A DNA stretch of 64,000 nt, taken from positions 186,001 to 250,000 of the forward strand of contig JACKOW010000002.1 in assembly GCA_024234055.1 (NCBI GenBank), in the 5' to 3' direction. Below, piece after piece: positions 1-8,912 of this stretch (its first letter is position 1; every line of letters starts with the position of its first letter). A program made the translations under genes and the position numbers. The stretch is from Rhodanobacteraceae bacterium. GTDB lineage: Bacteria; Pseudomonadota; Gammaproteobacteria; Xanthomonadales; SZUA-5. The notes under the pieces are model-generated. The model searched no databases, was not told the origin of the DNA, and saw only the letters and a list, made by a program, of their open reading frames with translations.

Positions 1-1467
1 GGTTACGTCGCTGCTGGTCAGGTGCCGCCGACTGCGCAGATCAAGGACGAGTTGGTCGGACAGCTCCACCGACTGGGGTCGGGTGACGAAAAGCACCGGA
101 TCACCTCGGCCGACGAGGACACCATCGATCTGGTCGGCATGCTGTTCGAGTTCATCCTGCAGGATCGAAATCTGCCGGCAGAAATGCAGGCCCTGCTGGC
201 ACGGCTGCAGATTCCCTATCTGAAGTGCGCGATTCTCGACAAGGCCATGTTCGCCAAGAAGGAGCATCCGGCGCGTCTGTTGCTGGACGAGCTCGCGCAG
301 GCGGGGCTGGCCTGGAGCGAAGAAAGCGACAAGGACGGTCGTTTCTACGACAAGGTCAAGTCCGTGGTCGAGGTCTTGCTGAAGGACTTCGACGACGACG
401 TTCAGATCTTTGACCGGCAGCTCAAGGAATTCCGCGACTTTGTCGGCTCCTCGAAGAAGCGCGCCGAAGTCTCGGAACTGCGTGCAGCCGAGGCGGCGCG
501 TGGACGCGAACGCCTGCAGGGTGCCCGCAAGACCGCTGCCCGCGAGATCCTGACCCGGATCGAGGGCAAGAATCTGCCGGAAGTGATCCGGCACATCCTG
601 ACGCGGCCCTGGGCCAATGTCCTCGTGCTGACCATCTTGAGACAGGGTGAGGGCTCGCATCCCTGGAAGACCTCCTTGCGGGTGGCCGACGAACTCGTCT
701 GGGCCGCCCATCCCAAGCAAACGGACTCCGAGCGTGCGCGCTTGCGGGCACTGGTGCCGGAGTTGGAGAAAGCCCTGCGCCAGGGCCTGGCGATGGTCGC
801 CTATCACGACAATGACGTGCGCGACCTGTTGTCCGACCTTGGCCGCTTCTACGAATCGCAGCTCAACCCGACCGCTGCACCTCCCGCGGACGAATCTCCA
901 GCGCCCGCAGCAGAAGAAGCTGCCGTCGCTGCCAGCAGCGAAGGTGCAGAGGACACACCGGGCCTGGAGGTCGAGGTCAAGACCCCCAGCGACTCGCAGA
1001 CTGAGGTCGTCGCCGCGGAGAGCACGCCTGCAGCGGCGCCTGCCGAGGACAATTTCGTCGACGAATTGGCTCGGCAATCCCGGCAGCCAGAGGCGGAAGT
1101 CGATCCAGAGTCGGAAATCCGCGACGAACATTACGAGATTGCGCGTGCCATCAAGGTTGGAACCTGGGTCGAGTTTCGTCATGACGAAAGCCGCGCAGAG
1201 CGGGCCAAGCTGTCCTGGATCAGCCCGATCAGCAGCAAGTACCTGTTCGTCAACCGCAAGGGCCTCAAGGTCGCCGACAAGACGGTCTGGGCACTCGCCA
1301 GTGAACTCCGCAATGGGCGAGCCATGATGCTCGAGGATGTACCCCTGTTCGATCGGGCGCTCGACGCCATCGTCGAAAGGCTCAAGACGACGGTCGGTCA
1401 AGAGGCGCGCGCTGAGCACACTGAAGACGATGACTCGGATCCGTCGGAGGCCGGTCAGCCATCCTGA
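1..1467 (+). CDS. DUF1631 family protein, 3' part
   Basis: The reading frame is open from the first base, so the gene begins upstream of the window and only its C-terminal roughly 490 residues are here. The visible part is hydrophilic and helical, with an Ala/Pro/Glu-rich linker (about residues 285-360 counted from base 22) before a conserved C-terminal block containing VGTWVEFRHD and KLSWISPISSKYLFVNRKG. That block is typical of the DUF1631 family (sometimes misnamed thymidine phosphorylase), whose members are usually over 700 residues, and it resembles a PilZ-like fold. No enzymatic function can be assigned. A GTG at base 22 could be taken as a start, but this would truncate the family, so I treat the gene as partial. 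nadC follows on the same strand after 55 bases. Confidence 0.8.
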   Translation, partial: GYVAAGQVPPTAQIKDELVGQLHRLGSGDEKHRITSADEDTIDLVGMLFEFILQDRNLPAEMQALLARLQIPYLKCAILDKAMFAKKEHPARLLLDELAQAGLAWSEESDKDGRFYDKVKSVVEVLLKDFDDDVQIFDRQLKEFRDFVGSSKKRAEVSELRAAEAARGRERLQGARKTAAREILTRIEGKNLPEVIRHILTRPWANVLVLTILRQGEGSHPWKTSLRVADELVWAAHPKQTDSERARLRALVPELEKALRQGLAMVAYHDNDVRDLLSDLGRFYESQLNPTAAPPADESPAPAAEEAAVAASSEGAEDTPGLEVEVKTPSDSQTEVVAAESTPAAAPAEDNFVDELARQSRQPEAEVDPESEIRDEHYEIARAIKVGTWVEFRHDESRAERAKLSWISPISSKYLFVNRKGLKVADKTVWALASELRNGRAMMLEDVPLFDRALDAIVERLKTTVGQEARAEHTEDDDSDPSEAGQPS

Positions 1468-1522
1468 CCTGGACGGCTGCAGGCAGTATGCTCGCCAGCC
1501 CCGGTCCAGTTCAGAGCCCAGC

Positions 1523-2398
1523 GTGAGTACCGACCGCTCCTGCAATCCGATCATCGTTGGGGCACCTGATGCCCGCGTGGTCGCCGCCGATGTCGCCAGA
1601 GCGCTGGCCGAAGACATTGGCCCCGGCGACCTGAGTGCGCAATTGGTCAGTGCCGATGCCGTCGGCGAAGCAGAATTGTGGGCGCGCGAAGACCTGGTGC
1701 TGGCTGGCCAGGCCTGGTTCGAGGCCTGCGTGCATGCGCTGGACGCAAATGCCGTCGTCACCTGGGATCACGCCGAAGCCGGCAGGGTGAGCGCCGGCTC
1801 ACGCCTCTGCTCGGTCAGCGCCAGGGCCCGCGCGCTGCTGAGCGCCGAACGCGCTGCCATGAATTTCCTGCAGACATTGTCAGGCACCGCCACCATCACC
1901 GCACAATACGTTGCTCTCACCGCCGGCAGTCGCACGCGCATTCTGGACACCCGCAAGACCCTGCCGGGGCTGCGCTACGCGCAAAAATATGCGGTCCGTG
2001 CAGGCGGCGGTGTGAATCACCGCATGGGCCTGTATGACGCGATCCTGATCAAGGAGAACCACATCCTGGCTGCGGGGGGCATCGCCACCGCCATAGCCCG
2101 AGCTCGCGCACTGGCACCCGGCTGCATGGTCGAGATCGAGGTGGAATCACTGGACGAGTACCGTCAGGCCGTCGCCGCGCGACCCGATCGCATCATGCTG
2201 GACGAACTCAGCCCCGGCGACCTGCGGCAGGCGCTGGACGAACGCCCAGCGGAGATCGAACTGGAACTGTCTGGCGGCATCGAGATGGAGCGCTTGAGCG
2301 AACTCTGTGCGCTGGGCGTGGACTACCTTTCCATCGGCGCGCTGACCAAGCATGTCCACGCCATCGATCTGTCGATGCGCTGGAAGACCGCCGGTTGA
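1523..2398 (+). CDS. nadC: nicotinate-nucleotide pyrophosphorylase (carboxylating)
   Basis: This 291-aa protein is quinolinate phosphoribosyltransferase. It converts quinolinate and PRPP to nicotinate mononucleotide, CO2 and pyrophosphate in de novo NAD synthesis in the cytoplasm. The family hallmarks are visible: DIGPGDLSA near the N terminus, NFLQTLSGTAT, the PRPP-site stretch DTRKTLPGLRYAQKYAV followed by GGGVNHRMGLYDAILIKENH, and a C-terminal ELSGGIE barrel motif. The frame is open further upstream, but family length and the position of the first conserved block favour the GTG at 1523. No strong ribosome site is seen, so the start is moderately certain. Confidence 0.95.
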   Translation: MSTDRSCNPIIVGAPDARVVAADVARALAEDIGPGDLSAQLVSADAVGEAELWAREDLVLAGQAWFEACVHALDANAVVTWDHAEAGRVSAGSRLCSVSARARALLSAERAAMNFLQTLSGTATITAQYVALTAGSRTRILDTRKTLPGLRYAQKYAVRAGGGVNHRMGLYDAILIKENHILAAGGIATAIARARALAPGCMVEIEVESLDEYRQAVAARPDRIMLDELSPGDLRQALDERPAEIELELSGGIEMERLSELCALGVDYLSIGALTKHVHAIDLSMRWKTAG

Positions 2399-2573
2399 AT
2401 CCACGCTTCAGGCGAGGCTACTGGTCCCAGCCGACTCAGGTTCGGGACCAAGGACCCAGGCAAGCAATCTCGACGCACCGTTCGAAAGTGCCCCGAAGCC
2501 GGGCCCTGCCCTCTGCCCCGCTTCTGTTGCGTCTTCAAATCAATGGCTTACCGAATTTCAGCTGACCACCAGC

Positions 2574-3398
2574 TCAATACACGCCCATGACCTTGGCTGC
2601 CACCGCCGCCAGCGACAGTACCGCCACCACCACGATGGCCCACATCAGGCCGGTCTTGCTGCCTCCCGCCTTCGCGGTGCCGTGGGATGTGGCCGCCGCG
2701 GCAGGCGCATCGGCCCTCCCCGCGCTGACCTGATGCATCTCCTGTCCTGGAGCCAGCAGCAGGAAGCGGATGGTATCCAGACGAAGCTCATCGCCGGCCT
2801 TCATCAGTTGGCGTGTGATGCGCTTGTCGTTGACGTAGGTACCGTTGGATGAGCCCAGATCCTCGACCATGATGCCGTCGGGCGTGACCCGCAGTTCGGC
2901 ATGGCGCCGGGATACCTCTTCGGACGGAATCGGAATCTCGCACTCGTTCTGGCGACCGATCACGACCGTGCCCTGAATGGGAAAGACCTTGCCGAAGGTC
3001 ACGCCGGAGACGCCACGCAACACGAATCGCGGCAACGCCATCCGTACCTTGGTGCGGCCATCGTCGTCCACGTCAATGTCTCTGGCCTTCACCACGGGCG
3101 GCGCACTCGCGGCCTTCTCGACCGCCACGATGCGCACGCGCACGCCGGCGAAGGTCACCAGATCACCTGGCTTGACCTCGGCCGGCACGGTCAATGGCTT
3201 GCCGTTGATGGTCACTTCATTGGCCGGATTTGGCAGCGAAATCGTTGCGCTGCTGCCCTTCACATCGAGATGGGCATGACTGGGCGCGATGCCGGGTGCA
3301 TGCAGTACGACGTCGGCATCAGGTCCGCTGCCCAAGACGGCGCGCCCTGATTCCAATTCGACCGGTGCGTGTTCTCCATTCGGAAAGAGCAGCTTCAT
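2574..3398 (-). CDS. double FHA-domain membrane protein
   Basis: The 274-aa protein has two forkhead-associated domains. The N-terminal one (about residues 15-70) is degenerate, with LGSGPDADVVL and SHAHL but no strict phosphothreonine signature. The second (about 143-205) is canonical, with IGRQNECEIPI, SRRHAEL and LGSSNGTYVN. A single hydrophobic segment near the C terminus (about 250-268) would anchor it in the inner membrane. FHA domains bind phosphothreonine peptides. The gene lies 40 bases downstream of, and on the same strand as, a Ser/Thr kinase, so it is probably that kinase's reader or substrate. Confidence 0.88.
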   Translation of the reverse strand: MKLLFPNGEHAPVELESGRAVLGSGPDADVVLHAPGIAPSHAHLDVKGSSATISLPNPANEVTINGKPLTVPAEVKPGDLVTFAGVRVRIVAVEKAASAPPVVKARDIDVDDDGRTKVRMALPRFVLRGVSGVTFGKVFPIQGTVVIGRQNECEIPIPSEEVSRRHAELRVTPDGIMVEDLGSSNGTYVNDKRITRQLMKAGDELRLDTIRFLLLAPGQEMHQVSAGRADAPAAAATSHGTAKAGGSKTGLMWAIVVVAVLSLAAVAAKVMGVY

Positions 3399-3438
3399 GA
3401 GTCCCCCAAGATAATCTCGAATCGACGACGGCGGTTGC

Positions 3439-5967
3439 TCACCGCGATCCCTCGTTTGCCGGCGCCAGATCGCGCGCCACCCTGAAACCTACGGTATTGC
3501 TCAACCAATCGTCCTTCTCACTGCGCCGGTCAATGACCGCTGGTTCGTCGCGGTCGCTGTGCCACGCGCTGCCCATGATCATGTGCTCGTCACATTTTCC
3601 ATCGGTGCGGGCCTTCTGATCCTTGCGCCGACCAGCGTGGCTGTCATTGGCGCAATCCGCCACATGCTCGCGCACATTACCCTCAATATCATAAAGCCCA
3701 GCGGAGGAGGCCTCAAAGCGCCCCGAAGGTGCGGTGGCGGCAAACCCGTCATCACAGGACAACGCGCTGTTGCCACCCTCGGCCTTCTTGTAGCTCTGAT
3801 CGGCCCGATTGCCGCTGAGGCAGGGCTTGACCTGTACCTGGCTACCCAGATACTGCCACTCGGCCTCAGAAAGCAGTCGGTAGGGCTGCCCGGTCGTCGT
3901 GCTGAGCCAGCGCGCATAGGCGACCGCGTCGTCATGCCCCACACAGACGGCTGGGTGATCGCCAGTCTGACTGAAGCCCGGTGCACGCCAGGTTCGGTCC
4001 TTGGAGGAGCCGGAGAAGAAGAATCCTCCGTCCTTGTCCCGGCATCCGCTCGCCGTCACCGCATACCGCGCGGCCTGAACGAAGCGCCCGAACTCGGTCA
4101 CACTGACTTCGCGGCGCCCCACGGCAAAGGGCGTAGCAATGGGGACCCTCAGATCACTGCCCTTGCGTGCGCCGGTCAGCAGCACCGAACCCTTGCCGAC
4201 GATGACCATTTCCGGGCCATCTGCACCGTCCCGAAAGCGGTAGCCCGGTTTGCCAATCACCTTGGCCTCCCGCATCCACTTGAGCAACTCGCCGTCATTG
4301 GGAACCAGCGTCAGCGCCTGGCTGATCAGATTCTCGGCATCGGCCCCGCGCCACTCGTCCAAGGCCGTTCGTGCCGCTGTCTTCAGACTCGCAATCCGCG
4401 TGTTCCACTCCAGATCGATACGGGCATTGAGTGCTGCCACATCGAGCCCGGGAGTGGCCGCCACCTGTCGCGCACGATCCAGCCGGTCCTTGCCTTCGGC
4501 GACCCGGCCGGCGTCCAGATCCTGCCGCGCCAGCTGCAGATAGGCATCTACCACGGCCGCCAGCCCGGCCCTGGCGTCTTCATTGTCCGGTTCCAGTTCC
4601 AATACACGCGAGAAAAGCAATGTGGCATTGGCCTCGGGAGGCAACTGCAGACGCTGCATCGGCAGCAGCGATTGTGCAAATTCGAGCAAGGCCGAAATAC
4701 GCTTCGACGGAGTCACCGGCCCATACTCCGCGGCATCGGGCAGTCCCAGCTCATCGCCCGAGTAGTCGCTGTCTGTCGCGTCGACGGCAGACGGTTCCAG
4801 CGAAGTCAGCGCATCGTCGTCGGTTGAATCAGGCCCGGGCAACTCAGGCGCGGCGGTAACATCGACTGCAGTCGGGGGCACCGGCGTTGGAATCTTTCCT
4901 GCGACCGGCAGCTGCGCTTCAGGGACGGCAGCCACCGGCACAGCGGTCGGACCCCGAAAAACTCCGTAAGCGACGGCCATGAGTCCGCCTGCGAGAACCA
5001 GCATCAAGGCATATCGCTGCCAGCGGCCACCCTGCTCACGGGGCGCAGGTCCCACATGGCGAGCCAGGTTTTCGATGATCGTTGTCGAGGACCGCGATGC
5101 TGCGGGCAAGGACTCGCCATTCGCGCCGACTGCAGCCGGCAGCGTCTGCATCGCCGTCGAACCCCTGGGAATCTCGACCTGCTGCAGGCCAAGTATCAGC
5201 TCATCGGCGTTGGCGAAGCGATCCTTGGGATCCTTGGCCAGCGCCCGATCGATGAATGCCTGCCAATGCTGCAAAGCCGGCGGCAATCTGGGAATAGGTT
5301 CGAAGACGTGCGCATAGGCCACGGCAAAGCCGTCGGGTCCCTGGTACGGCGGCCGGCCACTCAAGGCCTCGAAGGCCAGCACACCCAGGCTGTACAGATC
5401 GGAACGGGCGTCGACCTCGCCCCCGCGTGCCTGCTCGGGGCTCATGTAATTGCTGGTGCCGATGCTGACGCCGGTGCTGGTGATCCGGGTCGAGCCAGAG
5501 AGTGCGCGGGCAATGCCGAAGTCAGTCAGCAGCGGCGTGTCGGCACCGTCGAACATGATGTTGCCGGGCGTGACGTCGCGATGCACCACGCCTTGCTGAT
5601 GGGCGAATCCCAAGGCCTTGGCGATGCCGCAAAGCACGCGCACGACTTCTGCCTGGTCCACCCCCTTGCGCATGCGCTGGGCAAAATCGCCGCCGGGTAG
5701 AAACTGCATTGAGAAATAATGCAGATGGTCATTGGTGACGCCAACTTCGTACACCGCGACGATATGCGGGTGGGTCAGCGAGGCGATGGTCCGGGCTTCG
5801 CGCAGAAATCGCTTCGAGAAGCTGGCGTCAGCCGCCAGCGCCGGCGCCATCACCTTCAGGGCGACCCGACGCTCGAGCGAAGACTGGATCGCAAGATAGA
5901 CCCGTGCCATCCCGCCGACCCCGAGCTCACGCTCGATCTCGTAGCCTGGTATCGAAATTGCCCCCAC
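3439..5967 (-). CDS. Ser/Thr protein kinase fused to FGE/SUMF1-like domain
   Basis: The 842-aa protein combines a Hanks-type kinase domain (about 8-265) with a transmembrane segment (about 318-337), a probable periplasmic helical region and a C-terminal formylglycine-generating-enzyme/sulfatase-modifying-factor-like domain (about 600-835, with FAVGRREVSVTEFGRFV, LLSEAEWQYL and GLYDIEGNVREHV). The kinase has the glycine loop (GVGGMA, 16-21), VALK Lys38, HRD at 129-131 and DFG at 149-151. The catalytic-loop lysine of HRDxKPxN is Thr133 here (HRDVTPGN), which may reduce activity. The domain order suggests that an external ligand binds the FGE-like part and signals to the kinase. The start is a GTG with a weak ribosome site. 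The FHA gene follows in the same operon. Confidence 0.88.
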   Translation of the reverse strand: MGAISIPGYEIERELGVGGMARVYLAIQSSLERRVALKVMAPALAADASFSKRFLREARTIASLTHPHIVAVYEVGVTNDHLHYFSMQFLPGGDFAQRMRKGVDQAEVVRVLCGIAKALGFAHQQGVVHRDVTPGNIMFDGADTPLLTDFGIARALSGSTRITSTGVSIGTSNYMSPEQARGGEVDARSDLYSLGVLAFEALSGRPPYQGPDGFAVAYAHVFEPIPRLPPALQHWQAFIDRALAKDPKDRFANADELILGLQQVEIPRGSTAMQTLPAAVGANGESLPAASRSSTTIIENLARHVGPAPREQGGRWQRYALMLVLAGGLMAVAYGVFRGPTAVPVAAVPEAQLPVAGKIPTPVPPTAVDVTAAPELPGPDSTDDDALTSLEPSAVDATDSDYSGDELGLPDAAEYGPVTPSKRISALLEFAQSLLPMQRLQLPPEANATLLFSRVLELEPDNEDARAGLAAVVDAYLQLARQDLDAGRVAEGKDRLDRARQVAATPGLDVAALNARIDLEWNTRIASLKTAARTALDEWRGADAENLISQALTLVPNDGELLKWMREAKVIGKPGYRFRDGADGPEMVIVGKGSVLLTGARKGSDLRVPIATPFAVGRREVSVTEFGRFVQAARYAVTASGCRDKDGGFFFSGSSKDRTWRAPGFSQTGDHPAVCVGHDDAVAYARWLSTTTGQPYRLLSEAEWQYLGSQVQVKPCLSGNRADQSYKKAEGGNSALSCDDGFAATAPSGRFEASSAGLYDIEGNVREHVADCANDSHAGRRKDQKARTDGKCDEHMIMGSAWHSDRDEPAVIDRRSEKDDWLSNTVGFRVARDLAPANEGSR

Positions 5968-6124
5968 GCCGAGGTCATCGTCCGGTCAGATCAGAATTTG
6001 TCATTCTAGCCTGTCGGACCGGATAAATCGCGGTCGTTGCGGAACGCCGCACGCTACTGCGAAGTGCCCACAAGGACAGCTGCAATGCCATCATCTGACC
6101 CTCGCCCGAAATCTGAATTCGTCC

Positions 6125-6472
6125 ATGAGTAGTGCAGTGGCACTCTTCAGCATGCTCTTCCTGGCCGCCGGCGTGCTCACCTGGCAGCTCCTGCGGGGTC
6201 TGCACGAGCGGGCGCTGCTGGTTGCCGCCCGCAGCTGCAGGGACGCGGGCCTGCAACTGCTGGACGCCACCGTGTCACTACAGCACCTGAGCTTGGCCCG
6301 TCATCGGCAGCGGCTGGGGTGGCAGGTCGATTATGGTTTCGACGTGAGTCTGGATGGCCAGCGTCGGCAGCACGGACGCATCCGCTTTCACCAGGGTGTG
6401 CTGCAATGGGTAGAAGTGCCCCGCGCAGACGGCGGACACGAACTGTGGATGGAAGACGAAGCCGAGCTCTGA
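6125..6472 (+). CDS. DUF3301 family membrane-anchored protein
   Basis: This 115-aa protein has one N-terminal hydrophobic segment (about residues 4-23) followed by a basic, cytoplasmic-looking domain with CRDAGLQLLDATV and LGWQVDYGFDVS, the pattern of the DUF3301 family found in gammaproteobacteria. Its function is unknown. It is transcribed divergently from the kinase operon and converges on sspB, with 31 bases between the two stop codons. Confidence 0.75.
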   Translation: MSSAVALFSMLFLAAGVLTWQLLRGLHERALLVAARSCRDAGLQLLDATVSLQHLSLARHRQRLGWQVDYGFDVSLDGQRRQHGRIRFHQGVLQWVEVPRADGGHELWMEDEAEL

Positions 6473-6503
6473 GACGGGACCTCGAACCGGGGCGTGCGCG
6501 CGT

Positions 6504-6986
6504 CTACTTGACGATGCGCAGTGACGGCCGTGCTCGCTCCGGACGCGGCGGCTCGGATTCGTCGGAGTCATTGCCGAGGTCCTGCTCAGCACCGCTGTCG
6601 GGAACTGCCATCAAGGGCTCGGCCGCGGACTGCGCGGCTTCTGGGGCATCGGGCGAATCCTCTTCCGGAATGCTTTCTGCCGGAAACATCATGCCTTGCC
6701 CGTTTTCCTGGGCGTAGATCGCAAGGACCGCACCCACGGGCGCCACGATGCTCTGACTGACGCCTGAAAAGCGTGCATTGAAGCGCACCTCGTCGATGCC
6801 AAGTTCGAGGCGGTCAATGGCATGCGGAGCAATATTGAGCAGGACCTGCCCTTCCTTGATGGCCTGCCTAGGCACGCGCACCCCTGCGAATCCGGCGTCG
6901 ACCAGCAGATAGGGCGTTCCTCGATTGTCCAGAATCCATTCATAGATGGCTCGGATCAGATAGGGGCGCGTGGAGGTCATTTCCAT
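6504..6986 (-). CDS. sspB: ClpXP specificity-enhancing factor SspB
   Basis: The 160-aa adaptor tethers ssrA-tagged and some other substrates to the ClpXP protease. The N-terminal dimerisation/substrate-binding domain is recognisable (RPYLIRAIYEWILDN, LLVDA, VNIAP-like VLLNIAPHAI, FNARFSG). It is followed by an acidic, low-complexity linker and a short C-terminal ClpX-binding tail ending RPSLRIVK, as expected for SspB. The frame is open to 7049, but AAGGAG lies six bases before the ATG at 6986, which decides the start. sspA lies upstream on the same strand. Confidence 0.95.
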   Translation of the reverse strand: MEMTSTRPYLIRAIYEWILDNRGTPYLLVDAGFAGVRVPRQAIKEGQVLLNIAPHAIDRLELGIDEVRFNARFSGVSQSIVAPVGAVLAIYAQENGQGMMFPAESIPEEDSPDAPEAAQSAAEPLMAVPDSGAEQDLGNDSDESEPPRPERARPSLRIVK

Positions 6987-7147
6987 TTCCAACTCCTTGA
7001 ATTTCCGCACGATTGTCGCGGAATGTCGGCGGCAATCGTCCGGATTCACGGACGACGACGGTGAGCGCTGCGCTCGCGCGCTCGGGTAATGATGTCATCT
7101 ATACCGGCGCCTGACGACCGCAGCCGCACCTCCTGGTCACGTCCGGA

Positions 7148-7780
7148 TCAGGATTCCGCCAGTGCACGCTCACTGTCGGACAGGGTGCGCTGAAACAGCG
7201 GGGTGTTGAACAGACGCTGGGTGTAGGCCTCGATGCCGGGGCCCAGATCCCGCCACTTGATACCCGCCGCAGGCAGCCTCCACAGGATCGGAAGCAGCAG
7301 ACAATCGGCCAGACCAATCTCCGAGCTCAGAAAGAACTTGGCCGCATTGAAGATCGAGTCGGATTCGATCAAGGCCTCGCGCAACTCGCTGCGGGCCCGG
7401 GCAGCGGCGGCAGCGCTGCCAGCCCTGATCTGGTCCAACGGTGCCAGCCATTCCTGCTCGATCCGGTAATAGGTCAGTCGGGTGCGGGCCCGGCCCAGGG
7501 GATCACTGGGCAGCAATGGTGGGTGCGGAAAGCGCTCATCCAGATACTCGGCAATGATGCGCGGCTCGTAGAGCACGACTTCGCGCTCCATCAGCGTCGG
7601 CAGAATGGCCCCCGGCACCGCCGCGACCAGATCCTTGGGTGGCCTCTCGGGATCAACGTAAACCAGATCGTGCGGCAGGCCCTTCAGCGCAAGCACAAAT
7701 CGCATGGCATGAGAGCGCGGGCAATCCAGATGTGAGAACAGCGTCATCGCGCTGCGTGATCGCGGGCTCGGCGGTGACAT
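7148..7780 (-). CDS. sspA: stringent starvation protein A
   Basis: The protein has a glutathione-S-transferase fold: an N-terminal thioredoxin-like domain (MTLFSHLDCPRSHAMRFVLALKG), the cis-Pro region (GAILPTLMER) and YEPRIIAEYLDERFP, then a helical C-terminal domain with LSSEIGLADCLLLPILWRL. SspA binds RNA polymerase and acts in starvation and acid-stress responses rather than as a transferase. The chosen ATG gives 210 aa, matching the family; a TTG five codons upstream is possible. It lies just downstream of petABC on the same strand, the usual gammaproteobacterial order, but is separated here by a hairpin terminator and a MITE-like insert. Confidence 0.93.
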   Translation of the reverse strand: MSPPSPRSRSAMTLFSHLDCPRSHAMRFVLALKGLPHDLVYVDPERPPKDLVAAVPGAILPTLMEREVVLYEPRIIAEYLDERFPHPPLLPSDPLGRARTRLTYYRIEQEWLAPLDQIRAGSAAAAARARSELREALIESDSIFNAAKFFLSSEIGLADCLLLPILWRLPAAGIKWRDLGPGIEAYTQRLFNTPLFQRTLSDSERALAES

Positions 7781-7842
7781 GAAGATGCTATCCAAAATCC
7801 CCCAGCAGTCTCCAGATTAGCCGACCCGCGCTGACGAATCTA

Positions 7843-8035
7843 GGGATCCTCTGAACAAGTTCCATGAGCCGCGTTGCGGACAAAAACGCTTGGGCACAGG
7901 CGCAGCCCGAAAGTCGTAGCCGTCGCTACGATGCCGAGGACTGGAAGGACGCGGCACGCGCTATTGGCCGCAACGCTTGCGGGACGGCGGCTGCAACGCC
8001 GCCGTCGCGGCCACGCAACTTGTTCAGACGATCCC
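7843..8035. repeat. MITE-like element with 19-bp inverted ends
   Basis: A 19-base end at 7843-7861 (GGGATCCTCTGAACAAGTT) recurs inverted at 8017-8035 with one mismatch, enclosing about 155 bases rich in short palindromes. The element lies in the sspA-petC gap and has no convincing gene, although an open frame with a translatable sequence crosses it. Size and structure suggest a small non-autonomous mobile or REP-like element. Confidence 0.65.
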
Positions 8036-8102
8036 CAGGGACTCAAGCGTGTCCGCTGACACCCATCGGAGAAAGCCCGATCCAGGCCATGAGCGGACAC
8101 AA

Positions 8103-8128
8103 AAAAGCCCCGGCGGAGCGGGGCTTTT
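8103..8128 (-). terminator. intrinsic terminator after petABC
   Basis: AAAAGCCCC and GGGGCTTTT form a 9-bp stem with an 8-base loop. On the minus strand the stem is followed by further Ts, so it should end the petABC transcript 23 bases beyond the petC stop codon. Confidence 0.88.
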
Positions 8129-8150
8129 CTGGTCTCGCATTCACGCCAAC

Positions 8151-8912
8151 TCAGTGCACGTCTTTCCAGTACTCGTGCTTGAGCAGATAAGCCACGCCGG
8201 TGAACAGCAGCAGGTAAAGAATCACCCAGATCCCGTACTTCTCCCGATCCAGCGCCGCCGGCTCGCCGACGTATTGCAGGAAAGCGGTGATGTCGCGGGC
8301 GTCCTGCCGATACTCCTCGGGCGTTCGGGTGCCGGGCTTGACCAGGTCAAAGGTCGGTCCAGCGTGGCCGTGGCCTTCTTCGGCATGCTCATCGGCCGGG
8401 CGCAGCGTCTGTATGCCCTGACGCTCCCACAACACATGCGGCATGGAGGCGTTCGGGAACACCGTGTTGTTCCAGCCACCCGGACGCGTGGGGTCGGGAT
8501 AGAAGGACAACAGGTAGCTGTAGATGTAGTCCGGGCCGTTGTGTCGGGCACGTGCGATCAGCGACAGATCCGGCGGTGCCTTGCCAAACCAGTCTTCACC
8601 TCCGACCGCGGTTTCACCCAGGCCGGCAGGCATGGCGGCAACAATGGTCTCTCCGAATTTGGCACCAGTGAAATTCAGGTACTTCATGGTCTGCTCTTCG
8701 GTCAGGCCCAGATCCTTGGCCAGACGCGAATAGCGCATGTACTGCAGCGAATGACAACTGCCGCAGTAATTGAAGTAGAGCTGGGCGCCACGCTGCAGAG
8801 ACGCGCGATCCGAAATGTTCGCCCCTGACTGCTGCAGTACCACCTCACCGCCGGCAGCCATCGCCGGCACCGAAAAGACCAGAACTATCCAGGGAAGCAG
8901 GCGCTTAATCAT
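8151..8912 (-). CDS. petC: cytochrome c1 of the bc1 complex
   Basis: The 253-aa haem protein of ubiquinol:cytochrome c oxidoreductase carries electrons from the Rieske centre to soluble cytochrome c on the periplasmic side. A signal peptide (about residues 1-19) is followed by the haem c site CGSCH (50-54), a conserved Met-containing region (VGGEDWFGKAPPDLSLIAR) and a C-terminal membrane anchor (about 228-245) ending LLKHEYWKDVH. Its start overlaps the petB stop by 8 bases. It is the last gene of petABC and is followed by a strong terminator. Confidence 0.97.
   Translation of the reverse strand: MIKRLLPWIVLVFSVPAMAAGGEVVLQQSGANISDRASLQRGAQLYFNYCGSCHSLQYMRYSRLAKDLGLTEEQTMKYLNFTGAKFGETIVAAMPAGLGETAVGGEDWFGKAPPDLSLIARARHNGPDYIYSYLLSFYPDPTRPGGWNNTVFPNASMPHVLWERQGIQTLRPADEHAEEGHGHAGPTFDLVKPGTRTPEEYRQDARDITAFLQYVGEPAALDREKYGIWVILYLLLFTGVAYLLKHEYWKDVH

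Noticed and set aside
7864..8190. Open frame of 108 aa on the plus strand across the sspA-petC gap
   Set aside because: It overlaps the inverted-repeat element, the terminator and the petC 3' end, has no ribosome site, and its composition is that of repeat DNA.
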